Counted from the stretch's first letter, positions 1-6,405 are shown. The stretch is 8,830 nt of DNA from Bacillota bacterium (GCA_030705945.1 JAUZPS010000165.1:1-8830), one strand, 5' to 3'. The notes: generated by a model from the sequence alone, not told the origin. Translations and numbers: made by a program.

Positions 1-26
1 AGTTTTTGAAACTCCCAGTTGACCAG
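1..26. repeat. Possible second copy of the right-edge repeat end
   Basis: The window opens with AGTTTTTGAAAC followed, after 8 bases, by GACCAG. The right edge has AGTTTTTGAAAC directly followed by GACCAG (8813-8830). The 8 extra bases here (TCCCAGTT) resemble the following GACCAGTT, as if partly duplicated. This suggests a dispersed repeat of which only one end is visible here; chance similarity is possible. Confidence 0.3.
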
Positions 27-128
27 TTTATTTTTTGATACTACCTAATACTAATTTCACTTTTCAAATCAAGTATAACAATATTTGCGGAATCAGATTT
101 CTAAGCTGAATTTAGAGATGTAATGTTG

Positions 129-164
129 TTTTGTTAAATATATAATTGATTATATTTAACAAAA
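129..164. repeat. Perfect 14-bp inverted repeat upstream of the sigma factor gene
   Basis: Arms TTTTGTTAAATATA (129-142) and TATATTTAACAAAA (151-164) are exact reverse complements around an 8-base AT-rich loop. There is no T-run after the stem on either strand (A-run on the plus side), so it does not look like an intrinsic terminator. It ends about 39 bases before the -35 of the proposed sigma-gene promoter, so a regulator site or a cruciform-prone element is possible. AT-rich composition makes chance palindromes likelier, but 14 exact pairs is long. Confidence 0.6.
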
Positions 165-202
165 AAATTATTTGCTTGTGATTTTTCACTATATAAAAAG
201 GT

Positions 203-232
203 TTTACAAGTGAATCGGTTCAAAATTATAAC
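203..232 (+). promoter_or_regulatory. Probable sigma-A type promoter of the ECF sigma/anti-sigma operon
   Basis: A TTTACA -35 (203-208) and a TATAAC -10 (227-232), each matching five of six consensus bases, are separated by 18 bases. Transcription would start near 239, just before the ribosome binding site at 244-252. I saw no clear ECF-type (AAC/CGT) promoter here, so sigma-factor autoregulation is not evident from the sequence. Confidence 0.5.
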
Positions 233-262
233 CTCGATGTAATAAGGAGGGGAAAAGACAAT

Positions 263-736
263 TTGGCAGAAAAGGACGTAATATATACTATTGAACGTTA
301 TAAAAATACTGTTTTCAAGGTGGCATTCACTTACTGTAAGAACAGAAGTGACGCTGATGATATATTTCAAGAAGTATTCTTGCGATATTTTAAGAAAAAG
401 CCTGTATTTGCGGATGAAGTCCATGAAAAGGCATGGTTTATCAGAGTAACGATTAATTGCTGTAAAAAATTATTCTTTTCCTCTTGGTTTAAAAAAACAG
501 CGCCTCTTGATGAAACTATAGCATTTGAAACGATGGAAGAAAGTGAGCTGTTTTATTCAGTTATGGAACTGCCACTAAAATATAGGGCTGTAGTGCATCT
601 ATTCTATTATGAGGATTACAGCATTAAAGAGATAGCTGAGTTAACTAACCAAAAGGAGACGACAGTTTCTACACAGCTTCAAAGGGCAAGACAATTATTA
701 AGAACTAAGCTCAAGGAGGAATTATTATATGAATGA
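263..736 (+). CDS. ECF-type RNA polymerase sigma factor (sigma-70 family)
   Basis: This 157-residue protein has the two-domain layout and length of extracytoplasmic-function sigma factors. Region 2 covers about residues 10-72, with the -10-binding segment around DADDIFQEVFLRYF (residues 30-43). Region 4 covers about 96-148, with the helix-turn-helix YSIKEIAELTNQKETTVSTQ (119-138) followed by QRARQLLR. Region 3 is absent, as expected. The start is TTG at 263, preceded by AAGGAGGGG (244-252) at 10 bases; no ATG has a comparable site. Its last 8 bases overlap the next gene, a membrane protein of the kind that usually holds such a sigma factor inactive, so the pair probably forms a signal-responsive switch. 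It directs RNA polymerase to a small regulon that cannot be read from this window. Family assignment is firm; regulon and signal are unknown. Confidence 0.95.
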   Translation: MAEKDVIYTIERYKNTVFKVAFTYCKNRSDADDIFQEVFLRYFKKKPVFADEVHEKAWFIRVTINCCKKLFFSSWFKKTAPLDETIAFETMEESELFYSVMELPLKYRAVVHLFYYEDYSIKEIAELTNQKETTVSTQLQRARQLLRTKLKEELLYE

Positions 737-2051
737 ATTATATAAAAGTTCTTTTAATAACATTAATGTCTCTGAAGATGCCTTAAATGAATTAATATCA
801 AAGGCAGTACATATTGAGGAGCGAAAGAGGCGTAATAAATCAAAATATTCAAAATTTTTGATACCTGTTACAGCAATTTTTGCAGCGTCAGTTATTACAG
901 TGACAGCAGCGTCATACTTGGGAGTCATAGATGTTTTCAAGGACTTTTACAATCAATTTTTTGACTATAATACATCTGAATTCAATCAAAATCAAATTAA
1001 CATCTTAAAAAAATATGGTGTAACCAATATAGGCGGAATTTCCGAAAATGGCATAAATCTAAATATAGAAGGTCTTATTGAAGACACGAACTATCTTTTT
1101 CTAAAGTACTCCGTTTCATATGATCATGAACCGTTTATTTATCATGGAGCTCCTGAACTTTATATAGGAGATGTTTCCAAACCAGCTTGCCCAAGAAGTT
1201 GTGTTTCTAGTCATCAATTTGACAATAGTATACCTAACAAAATAAATTATGCATCAATATTTGACATAGAGTCATCTGGTTTACTACCCGCCCAAAATGC
1301 CACCATTGTGATGACAAGTAATGAGGTATATAAACCTATAAAAATTGACGTTTTTCAAACATACAATAGATACGGTATCTTCGCCCAAGTAAATTCCCAA
1401 GGATTCTTTGATAGTTTATCTGATAGAAATATTAACATTTCCTTAGATAATGAATATGGAGAAAAATTGATTCTTAATTCAATCGGTTTTGCAGATAACT
1501 ATTTGACGTTATTTGTTAATTCATCCAGGCAATATAAGAAGTCAACGCTTTTTTTACGAAATATAAAAACGGGTAAGATATACTCATCATGCGCTGAATT
1601 TAAATTTGCTGTAAAGGAAGGTTTAGACTATTATTCATTTAAATTGCAAAACATTAGTATGCTCAAAGATCTTGAAATTGTTATGCCAAAAGAATTTCAT
1701 TTTACATTTCCATTATCCAAAGTCGCCAGCGCAAAAAATATAGATTTGAGCAAACATGTTTCACTAACTTTAGACGATATAAGAATAGTAAAACTCAATG
1801 TCTCTCCGCTTTCGTTGAAGCTTGATGGTTATTATACTAGCAGCGGCTTTCCCGCTGATAATATACATTTAGCTATTAAGCTAAAGGATAATACTGAATT
1901 AAGCGACTTTAAAAACAGTTCCTTCAGCAGCGGAAATGCTGATAAATCTTTTAATATTAAAGTTCCGTTTGAAAGTCCAATAATGCTCGATTCTATCAAA
2001 TCTGTAGTGATAAAATACAGTAATAAATCTATTGAAATACCTATTAAATGA
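729..2051 (+). CDS. DUF4179-type membrane protein, probable anti-sigma factor for the upstream ECF sigma
   Basis: The protein has 440 residues. A cytoplasmic N-terminus of about 40 residues, rich in Lys/Arg at 31-42, precedes one transmembrane helix at about 42-64 and a large extracytoplasmic region. The stretch just after the helix, with VFKDFYNQFF around residues 69-78, is typical of DUF4179 proteins. The C-terminal half looks beta-rich and may be the DUF5643-like domain that often follows. There is no HxxxCxxC zinc anti-sigma motif in the cytoplasmic tail, so binding to the sigma factor would use a different N-terminal segment. The ATG at 729 lies 9 bases after AAGGAGG (713-719), inside the end of the sigma gene; the 8-base overlap implies coupled translation and matched amounts. 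Role as anti-sigma is inferred from family and position; the sensed signal is unknown. Confidence 0.85.
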   Translation: MNELYKSSFNNINVSEDALNELISKAVHIEERKRRNKSKYSKFLIPVTAIFAASVITVTAASYLGVIDVFKDFYNQFFDYNTSEFNQNQINILKKYGVTNIGGISENGINLNIEGLIEDTNYLFLKYSVSYDHEPFIYHGAPELYIGDVSKPACPRSCVSSHQFDNSIPNKINYASIFDIESSGLLPAQNATIVMTSNEVYKPIKIDVFQTYNRYGIFAQVNSQGFFDSLSDRNINISLDNEYGEKLILNSIGFADNYLTLFVNSSRQYKKSTLFLRNIKTGKIYSSCAEFKFAVKEGLDYYSFKLQNISMLKDLEIVMPKEFHFTFPLSKVASAKNIDLSKHVSLTLDDIRIVKLNVSPLSLKLDGYYTSSGFPADNIHLAIKLKDNTELSDFKNSSFSSGNADKSFNIKVPFESPIMLDSIKSVVIKYSNKSIEIPIK

Positions 2052-2113
2052 TCATATTATCCGGTTGTTGTAGATATTGAGTTTGACATACTATTTGCTA
2101 TAAAAAATCTAGC

Positions 2114-2198
2114 GAAATAAAAAACTTCCGATGAAATCTTCGCTTGCATGCTCATTTAACTCGTGAACACCTGCTTGGAATCGGAAGTTTTTTATTTC
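2114..2198. terminator. Large inverted repeat, probable bidirectional terminator between convergent units
   Basis: Arms GAAATAAAAAACTTCCGAT (2114-2132) and ATCGGAAGTTTTTTATTTC (2180-2198) are exact 19-bp reverse complements. On either strand the stem core CTTCCGAT/ATCGGAAG is followed by a TTTTTTATTT tract, as in a two-way intrinsic terminator. It lies between the stop of the DUF4179 gene (2051) and the end of the M56 gene (2246), which converge. The 47-base loop is much longer than usual, so it may instead be a small mobile inverted-repeat element that also terminates transcription. Confidence 0.7.
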
Positions 2199-2245
2199 CA
2201 TTATAAAGCAACTGAAAATTCATTTGAATGAAGCTTAAAAATTAA

Positions 2246-4531
2246 TTACGTCAGGGGAACAATGCTCCCTGAATTTGTTTTTAGAGATACTCCGGTATGC
2301 TTATTTTCCTTTAAAAGTTCTTTTAAATTATCAGTATTGAGTTTGATGAGGTCGGAATAATTTGCATAATATTTTATAATAGAATCTGCCAAACCATTGA
2401 TATTCTTTCCGGAAACAGGCATAGTACAGAATTTTTTTATCGATGGAACCGCAAGACTTCCTTCTTCTGCCTGTTCGTATTTCTTTAAAGAATAACTTCC
2501 ATCAGGATTCTTTATGTAGGTAATCGCAGCAGGCGCCATCCAACTTGAAGATTCACAAACCAGTTTATCATAGAGATTATATACTGTAGATAAAGTGCTT
2601 ATAAATACCTTTAACTCATTTCCTTCTTCATATTTAACATGAATATGGGGCGCAACAATGAGAAATCCACCATTAGATTTCATTGATTGATGTTTCTCTG
2701 TCTCTATTTCATAAACCAGCTTTAAAACAGTATCATTGCCTTCATAGGTGAAATCAGGAACAGCAGTTTGTTCAATGATTTTTAACTTTGAATACCATTC
2801 TAATGGCAATAATTTTTCGTCAAGGACATTATTCTTTGGGCCTAGAAGGTCCTTGCATAGTCTCATCATAATTTGGCCGCGCAAGTCATTCTGTACCTTA
2901 CTGGTCTTAAATTGCAGCAGCATATATTCAAGGGCATCTTTTCCACCATATTTTATGATCTTTTCATAATCCTTCTGATGCGCTGAAATATAATCATTTG
3001 GATTCGAAGAACTTAGTGGAGTAGATATAATTGCTTTTAAGCTCGCTTCCACAGAAACAGATAGATTCTTTATATATTCAATGAATGATTCACCTTCCTT
3101 ATCTGACCGATCAACAGTTACAACATTTTTTGATGCAGTCTTGGAATACATTGCCTCAACTTTTTTAAAAAAACGACTGAAATCCTTTTCGTTTTCTGAG
3201 CTTTTCCACACGTTAGAGTTCATGGCTTTATTTGCCCAATCTCTTGAAAACTGCATTGTTTTACTTCTTGCCCCATCATCAATAACATAGTTTATTTCAT
3301 CAACGTTCTTTATAAGCGAAAAAAGTATGATTGAATTTTTCTCAAACAGATTGAACTCAGACACCATTTCATGGTCCAACTCGATTGTACTGGCATTAAA
3401 ATCTACGGTTAATTTATAGGGTTTTTCATCAGTTCCCAATCGAATTCTCTCATAAGACAAAACAAGGGGAAAAGTCATTAAATTTATTAATCCACCTACC
3501 TTTGAGTTATCACCTACATACTCCGTCCGATATTTCAAATAAGACTGTATTTGTAAATCTGATTCTCTTTTATCGCTTTTGGGATTGGATATGAGCCAAA
3601 TTCCAATCACAGCGACAAGAACAGCGAGTACTATCGCGGCCCAGAAGGAAGGTTTTTTGTAGTTTAATACATTTTTAATTCTATTTTTCACATTGCTTTC
3701 ACCAAAGGCAAGAGGACTTGCGGATATGAGTTTTCTGCTTACTGCCATTGAAAGAAGAGATGAACTGTATTCGCGTTTTATACCACTTCCAAGTTCTCTT
3801 ATTACCTTCTCATCACATGACATTTCCATGTCACGGCTCATTATTATGAAGCTCAACCACGCAAATGGGTTGAACCAGTGTATGCAAAGAACCAAAAATG
3901 CGATTGGCTTAACTAGATAATCCAACCTTTTTATATGTGTCTGCTCGTGTTTTAATATAAATATTTTTTCATTTTCTGAAAGATTCACAGGGAGGAAGAT
4001 TTTAGGTTTAACTATTCCCAAAACAAAAGGAGTCTGTATGCCTTCACACTCAAAAACATTATCCTGCGCCAATATTGCGGTTCGTATTCTTTTCTTTAGC
4101 ATTATGTAAGACACAATGCTATATAGGAGTATTGCAAGCATGCCTGCAACCCAAACAAATGAAATAATGGCAAGAATGATCTGGACTAAGTTAACGCTTC
4201 CAGTAGGCGAAGCTGCCGGTAGAGAGCTGTTTATGATGTCATTTACCTTGTTAACTCCCAGATCAACACAAGGCTGTTTCATTAGCCCGATATCTGCCGG
4301 AACAGGTTCGGTTTTACTTAAAAATGAAAAAGATTTAAGGAAGCTGAATGCTGTTGAAAAGGTATACGGACAAGCAAGCCTGAAAAGAACAACTCCCCAT
4401 AAACTATATGAGAAAATTTTAGGCGCCTTCTTTAATGGAAACCTGATCAATAAAACAAATATAATCATATAGGTACCGGTTATGCTCATGTTCAAAACTT
4501 TGATAAACAGGTTCTGAAGTAAAGTATCCAT
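2246..4531 (-). CDS. M56 family membrane metallopeptidase (BlaR1/MecR1-like) without a penicillin-binding sensor
   Basis: The protein has 761 residues from the ATG at 4531. The N-terminal half is an M56 antirepressor-type membrane protease: hydrophobic helices near 15-33, 42-58, 115-142 and, after the catalytic part, 298-315. The zinc motif HEQTH is at about 195-199 and an E-x3-D motif (EMSCD) at about 236-240 could supply the third ligand. In BlaR1/MecR1 the protease activity leads to inactivation of the BlaI/MecI repressor. The extracytoplasmic half differs: residues about 325-385 (YVGDNSKVGGL near the start) resemble DUF4825, and the rest is a clostridial C-terminal region with no SxxK-type penicillin-binding domain seen. 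Beta-lactam sensing is therefore not supported; the ligand is unknown. The start is ATG at 4531, 7 bases after GGGAGG (4539-4544) and 2 bases after the repressor's stop; a TTG at 4537 is only 1 base from that site and is unlikely. Confidence 0.9.
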   Translation of the reverse strand: MDTLLQNLFIKVLNMSITGTYMIIFVLLIRFPLKKAPKIFSYSLWGVVLFRLACPYTFSTAFSFLKSFSFLSKTEPVPADIGLMKQPCVDLGVNKVNDIINSSLPAASPTGSVNLVQIILAIISFVWVAGMLAILLYSIVSYIMLKKRIRTAILAQDNVFECEGIQTPFVLGIVKPKIFLPVNLSENEKIFILKHEQTHIKRLDYLVKPIAFLVLCIHWFNPFAWLSFIIMSRDMEMSCDEKVIRELGSGIKREYSSSLLSMAVSRKLISASPLAFGESNVKNRIKNVLNYKKPSFWAAIVLAVLVAVIGIWLISNPKSDKRESDLQIQSYLKYRTEYVGDNSKVGGLINLMTFPLVLSYERIRLGTDEKPYKLTVDFNASTIELDHEMVSEFNLFEKNSIILFSLIKNVDEINYVIDDGARSKTMQFSRDWANKAMNSNVWKSSENEKDFSRFFKKVEAMYSKTASKNVVTVDRSDKEGESFIEYIKNLSVSVEASLKAIISTPLSSSNPNDYISAHQKDYEKIIKYGGKDALEYMLLQFKTSKVQNDLRGQIMMRLCKDLLGPKNNVLDEKLLPLEWYSKLKIIEQTAVPDFTYEGNDTVLKLVYEIETEKHQSMKSNGGFLIVAPHIHVKYEEGNELKVFISTLSTVYNLYDKLVCESSSWMAPAAITYIKNPDGSYSLKKYEQAEEGSLAVPSIKKFCTMPVSGKNINGLADSIIKYYANYSDLIKLNTDNLKELLKENKHTGVSLKTNSGSIVPLT

Positions 4532-4533
4532 GT

Positions 4534-4896
4534 TCAATCCTCCCTGTAGCTGTCAATTAACTTCTTCAGTTTGTCGGCTTCATATTTGCTTATTTTTTTA
4601 TCTCCCATGAACGCTGTTATGAACTGAGGAAGCGACCCGCCGAAAGATCTGTTCACAAACTGCTCGCTCTCATACTTTTGCACCTGTTCTTTTTTTACAA
4701 GGGAATATACCTTTGAGTTTTCATTTATTAAAACTTTACGCTCACAAAGCTTTTTTAATACAGTATATGTTGTTGATTTTTTCCACCCAAGATATTTATT
4801 GCACAGTATTACTAGATCTCCGGAAGAAATGGGTTCATTGTCCCAAACGATAGTTGCAAACCTATATTCACTCTCGCATAACTTTAATGTTTCCAT
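4534..4896 (-). CDS. BlaI/MecI/CopY family transcriptional repressor
   Basis: This 120-residue protein matches the family's usual length of about 120-130. The N-terminal winged helix (about 1-70) includes the recognition-helix region GWKKSTTYTVLKKLCERKVL (37-56). The C-terminal half (about 71-118) has the YESEQFVNRSFGGSLPQFIT-type dimerisation segment where family members are cleaved during induction. ATG at 4896 follows AAGGAGGGG (4902-4910 on the minus strand) by 5 bases. Two operator palindromes lie in its own promoter, so it probably represses itself and the M56 gene that follows 2 bases later. Family members are released when the partner M56 protease is activated. No other promoter in the window carries the same palindrome, so any target beyond this operon lies elsewhere. 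Confidence 0.93.
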   Translation of the reverse strand: METLKLCESEYRFATIVWDNEPISSGDLVILCNKYLGWKKSTTYTVLKKLCERKVLINENSKVYSLVKKEQVQKYESEQFVNRSFGGSLPQFITAFMGDKKISKYEADKLKKLIDSYRED

Positions 4897-4913
4897 TGCA
4901 TCCCCTCCTTGTT

Positions 4914-4931
4914 GGTCTATTGATATAGACC
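4914..4931. promoter_or_regulatory. Operator 1 (promoter-proximal to the gene) for the BlaI-type repressor
   Basis: GGTCTAT-TGAT-ATAGACC is a perfect palindrome with 7-bp arms and a 4-base spacer. It lies between the expected transcription start (about 4938) and the ribosome binding site of the repressor gene. It is centred 31 bp (about three helical turns) from operator 2, consistent with two dimers binding one face of the DNA. BlaI/CopY-type proteins commonly bind paired dyads in their own promoters; assignment to this repressor is by position and symmetry. Confidence 0.8.
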
Positions 4932-4944
4932 TAAGATATTTTTA

Positions 4945-4962
4945 AGTCTATCATTATAGACC
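4945..4962. promoter_or_regulatory. Operator 2 within the core promoter of the repressor/M56 operon
   Basis: AGTCTAT-CATT-ATAGACC repeats operator 1 with one outer mismatch, leaving a perfect GTCTAT-N4-ATAGAC core. It covers the -10 element and most of the spacer of the minus-strand promoter, so a bound repressor would block RNA polymerase. Confidence 0.8.
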
Positions 4963-4973
4963 AACGTTGTCAA
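4945..4973 (-). promoter_or_regulatory. Promoter of the BlaI-type repressor/M56 operon
   Basis: On the minus strand a perfect TTGACA -35 (4973-4968) is followed after 17 bases by TAGACT (4950-4945), which matches four of six -10 bases. The weak -10 is part of operator 2. Expected start of transcription is near 4938, giving a leader of about 40 bases that contains operator 1 and the ribosome binding site. Confidence 0.7.
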
Positions 4974-5006
4974 GGATATATTTAGGGATGAGGATTTTAA
5001 AATATT

Positions 5007-5044
5007 ATAAAAAAATTGCCATCAAGTTTATCTGATAGCAATTT
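5007..5044 (-). terminator. Intrinsic terminator of the TetR/zinc-ribbon operon
   Basis: On the minus strand the stem is AAATTGCTATCA (5044-5033) with TGATGGCAATTT (5024-5013), paired over 12 positions with one U-G wobble and an 8-base loop. It runs directly into a T-tract (minus strand, 5015-5009). It lies about 43 bases beyond the stop of the zinc-ribbon gene. This is a textbook rho-independent terminator. Confidence 0.88.
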
Positions 5045-5048
5045 CTCC

Positions 5049-5084
5049 ATTAAACCTATTAAACTTATTAAACCTATTGACCCT
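5049..5084. repeat. Four tandem copies of a 9-bp unit
   Basis: The units are ATTAAACCT, ATTAAACTT, ATTAAACCT and ATTGACCCT, end to end. The array starts 2 bases after the zinc-ribbon stop codon and ends 4 bases before the terminator stem, so it is transcribed as 3' untranslated RNA. The unit is a multiple of three, and the fourth copy has diverged. Replication slippage is the simplest origin; no function is evident. Confidence 0.8.
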
Positions 5085-5086
5085 GT

Positions 5087-5323
5087 TTATTCTTTCCATG
5101 CAGGTAACTTCATCATCATACCCTTAGCCGCATTTCTTGCTGCTTCTTCATCCAATCCTTGAGTTCTGATTATGAAATCAGTCATACCTTCCAGTTTTTC
5201 TTCATAAGATTGCATTGTTCCGTCTGGTCTTGCGCAGTATTTGCAGTAATCCTTGCTTTCATCTCTCATTGCAAAATCATCTTTTGTTTTCATAGGCATT
5301 CCGCATGCTATACACATTTTCAA
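5087..5323 (-). CDS. Small zinc-ribbon protein (putative zinc ribbon domain family)
   Basis: The protein has 78 residues. Two CxxC pairs, C4-C7 (CIAC, followed by GMPM) and C27-C30 (CKYC), form a probable four-cysteine zinc site. The ending is helical, with EEAARNAAKGMMMKLPAW. The CxxCGMPM...YCxYC pattern matches the putative zinc-ribbon family (PF12674-like) found as small stand-alone proteins or fused to regulators. The proposed start is TTG at 5323, 9 bases after GGAGG (5337-5333); an ATG at 5317, two codons in, is 15 bases from it and remains possible. The gene begins 1 base after the TetR stop, and its ribosome site is inside the TetR gene, so translation is probably coupled. The family is not understood at molecular level; a link to the TetR regulator's regulon is inferred from position. 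Confidence 0.85.
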   Translation of the reverse strand: MKMCIACGMPMKTKDDFAMRDESKDYCKYCARPDGTMQSYEEKLEGMTDFIIRTQGLDEEAARNAAKGMMMKLPAWKE

Positions 5324-5324
5324 G

Positions 5325-5921
5325 CTACTTCACCTCCCCTCTGATAGAAATCAGATTCATGAAATGATTTACCAATTGTTGACCATATCGTGAAATAACA
5401 GATTCCCTGGGCGCAAATAAATCTTTGTTCATCAGGTAATAATTTATAAGTCCGTTCCAAGTATTAAACATTAGATTAAATGGCATTTTTATTAATTTTG
5501 ATGACTTCATTTCGCTTTCAGCAACCTCAAGCATATGGAATGATATTGCAGATTGAATTCCAATCAATGTATTCCGCGCGCTTTCAGGAAGTATCGAAGC
5601 TTCTGAAATCAATCTTGTATAAAACTCTTCGTATTCTTCTATACCTTTTAAGTGCGCTTCAAGAATTCCTTGCATGCTGACATTTTCTTCAACCAACTCA
5701 TGAAGATGCTTGGTTACTCTCATTCCAAACTCCTCTATAACCTCATTAAGCAATGCTTCCCTTGTAGGGAAATGGGCAAATACCGCGCCATGCGATAGAT
5801 TGGCTGAAGCTGCAATATCTGATGTTCGTGTAGTAACCAGTCCGTCCTTGGCAAACTGATTTAATGCGATATCAATTATTAATTTCCTCGTTTTGACTTT
5901 TTGTTCCTGTCTTTTGTTCAT
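5325..5921 (-). CDS. TetR/AcrR family transcriptional regulator
   Basis: The protein has 198 residues, the usual size for TetR regulators. The N-terminal DNA-binding domain covers about 8-55, with the helix-turn-helix around TRTSDIAASANLSHGAVFAH (31-50) followed by the family's FPTREALL. The rest (about 60-190) is a helical ligand-binding and dimerisation domain with little family-specific sequence, so no ligand can be named. I placed the start at ATG 5921, 9 bases after GGAG. The frame stays open to a TTG at 5984, but that codon is the -35 box of a perfect promoter, and an in-frame ATG at 5957 lies in its -10, so longer versions are not supported. Palindromic half-sites over the promoter suggest autorepression. 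The zinc-ribbon gene follows in the same transcript. Confidence 0.92.
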   Translation of the reverse strand: MNKRQEQKVKTRKLIIDIALNQFAKDGLVTTRTSDIAASANLSHGAVFAHFPTREALLNEVIEEFGMRVTKHLHELVEENVSMQGILEAHLKGIEEYEEFYTRLISEASILPESARNTLIGIQSAISFHMLEVAESEMKSSKLIKMPFNLMFNTWNGLINYYLMNKDLFAPRESVISRYGQQLVNHFMNLISIRGEVK

Positions 5922-5936
5922 TTTAGTTGACTCCAA

Positions 5937-5956
5937 ACTCATTGAGTATAAACTCA
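5937..5956. promoter_or_regulatory. Probable operator cluster of the TetR-type regulator
   Basis: Three alternating half-sites lie side by side: ACTCA (5937-5941), TGAGT (5943-5947) and ACTCA (5952-5956). They make two overlapping palindromes, ACTCA-N1-TGAGT and TGAGT-N4-ACTCA. The cluster covers the transcription start region and touches the -10 box, a position suited to repression. That the adjacent TetR protein binds it is inferred from symmetry and location. Confidence 0.6.
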
Positions 5957-5984
5957 TTATAATATGCGCTGATTTATTTGTCAA
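5956..5984 (-). promoter_or_regulatory. Perfect consensus sigma-A promoter of the TetR/zinc-ribbon operon
   Basis: On the minus strand, TTGACA (5984-5979) and TATAAT (5961-5956) are separated by exactly 17 bases, an ideal match to the vegetative consensus. Transcription should start near 5949, giving a leader of about 28 bases before ATG 5921. Such a strong promoter combined with overlapping half-sites fits a tightly repressed, inducible operon. Confidence 0.9.
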
Positions 5985-6405
5985 ATAATTTCTGATTAAT
6001 TAATATTTTTAATAACTCATATTGGCTCTTATTCTCAAGATTGGTTGTTATATTAAAACATTATTAATCTTATATTTAGCATAGCGAAATAACGAACGGC
6101 TTAATGATATTTCGCGATAGATAAATGTAAAAGATAAATTGATTTTAATATTAACACTCTGATAACGCTCAAAAGAATTTTATTGTAAATAAAAAGTTTA
6201 AAAATAATCAAAATAAACCAGTTATCAAGACTCAGGATAGGTTGATCAAATTCAATTTGTCATATTTGAAGTTGAGTCCATAAGAGAAATTATGAGGATT
6301 GTTTGGCGAAGAATGGATACTATGGAATATCTGTATACACTTTTATTTATATTAAAATCATAAAAGTAGAATCAAAAAAGCGCCTAATTTCATTGTTGTA
6401 GATCT
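5985..6405. other. Intergenic stretch of about 420 bases without a convincing gene
   Basis: This very AT-rich stretch lies upstream of the TetR operon and downstream of the minus-strand membrane protein gene. It contains a hairpin at 6081-6118 and one short plus-strand open frame, 6241-6363, with 40 sense codons. That frame reads in part FVIFEVESIREIMRIVWRR and has no clear ribosome binding site. No RNA gene, terminator or mobile-element end could be identified with confidence. It may be degraded DNA from a lost gene. Confidence 0.5.
6081..6118. repeat. Inverted repeat/hairpin in the intergenic stretch
   Basis: GCGAAATA (6084-6091) pairs with TATTTCGC (6108-6115) around a 16-base loop, with two further pairs after one mismatch at each end. 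No T-run follows on the plus strand, so a terminator is not supported. The left arm shares the 11-mer TAGCGAAATAA with 2110-2120, next to the large inverted repeat at 2114-2198, which may be chance. Confidence 0.45.

Noticed and set aside
129..164. Intrinsic terminator of an upstream gene
   Set aside because: The stem has almost no G-C pairs and is not followed by a T-run on either strand.
725..940. Minus-strand frame across the sigma/anti-sigma junction, and similar ones at 134-424 and 8273-8518
   Set aside because: These are antisense shadows of well-supported plus-strand genes, without start signals.
4116..4472. A 118-residue plus-strand open frame, and similar frames at 2748-2969, 3081-3290 and 3693-3920
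   Set aside because: They lie antisense inside the M56 gene, lack ribosome sites, and have no protein-like domain; the minus-strand frame is clearly the real gene.
4532..4537. TTG start at 4537 for the M56 peptidase, overlapping the repressor stop
   Set aside because: It lies only 1 base from the GGGAGG site; ATG 4531 is 7 bases away and needs no rare start codon.
2246..4896. A beta-lactam resistance locus (blaI-blaR1)
   Set aside because: No beta-lactamase or penicillin-binding gene is present and the M56 protein lacks a penicillin-binding sensor, so only the family-level regulatory pair is supported.
5049..5084. Short CRISPR-like array
   Set aside because: The units are 9 bases long with no spacers between them and no cas genes nearby; it is a simple tandem repeat.
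5922..5984. A 219-residue version of the TetR regulator starting at TTG 5984
   Set aside because: That TTG is part of the TTGACA -35 of a perfect promoter, and the next in-frame ATG (5957) lies in the TATAAT -10. The transcript should begin near 5949, so ATG 5921 with GGAG is the supported start.
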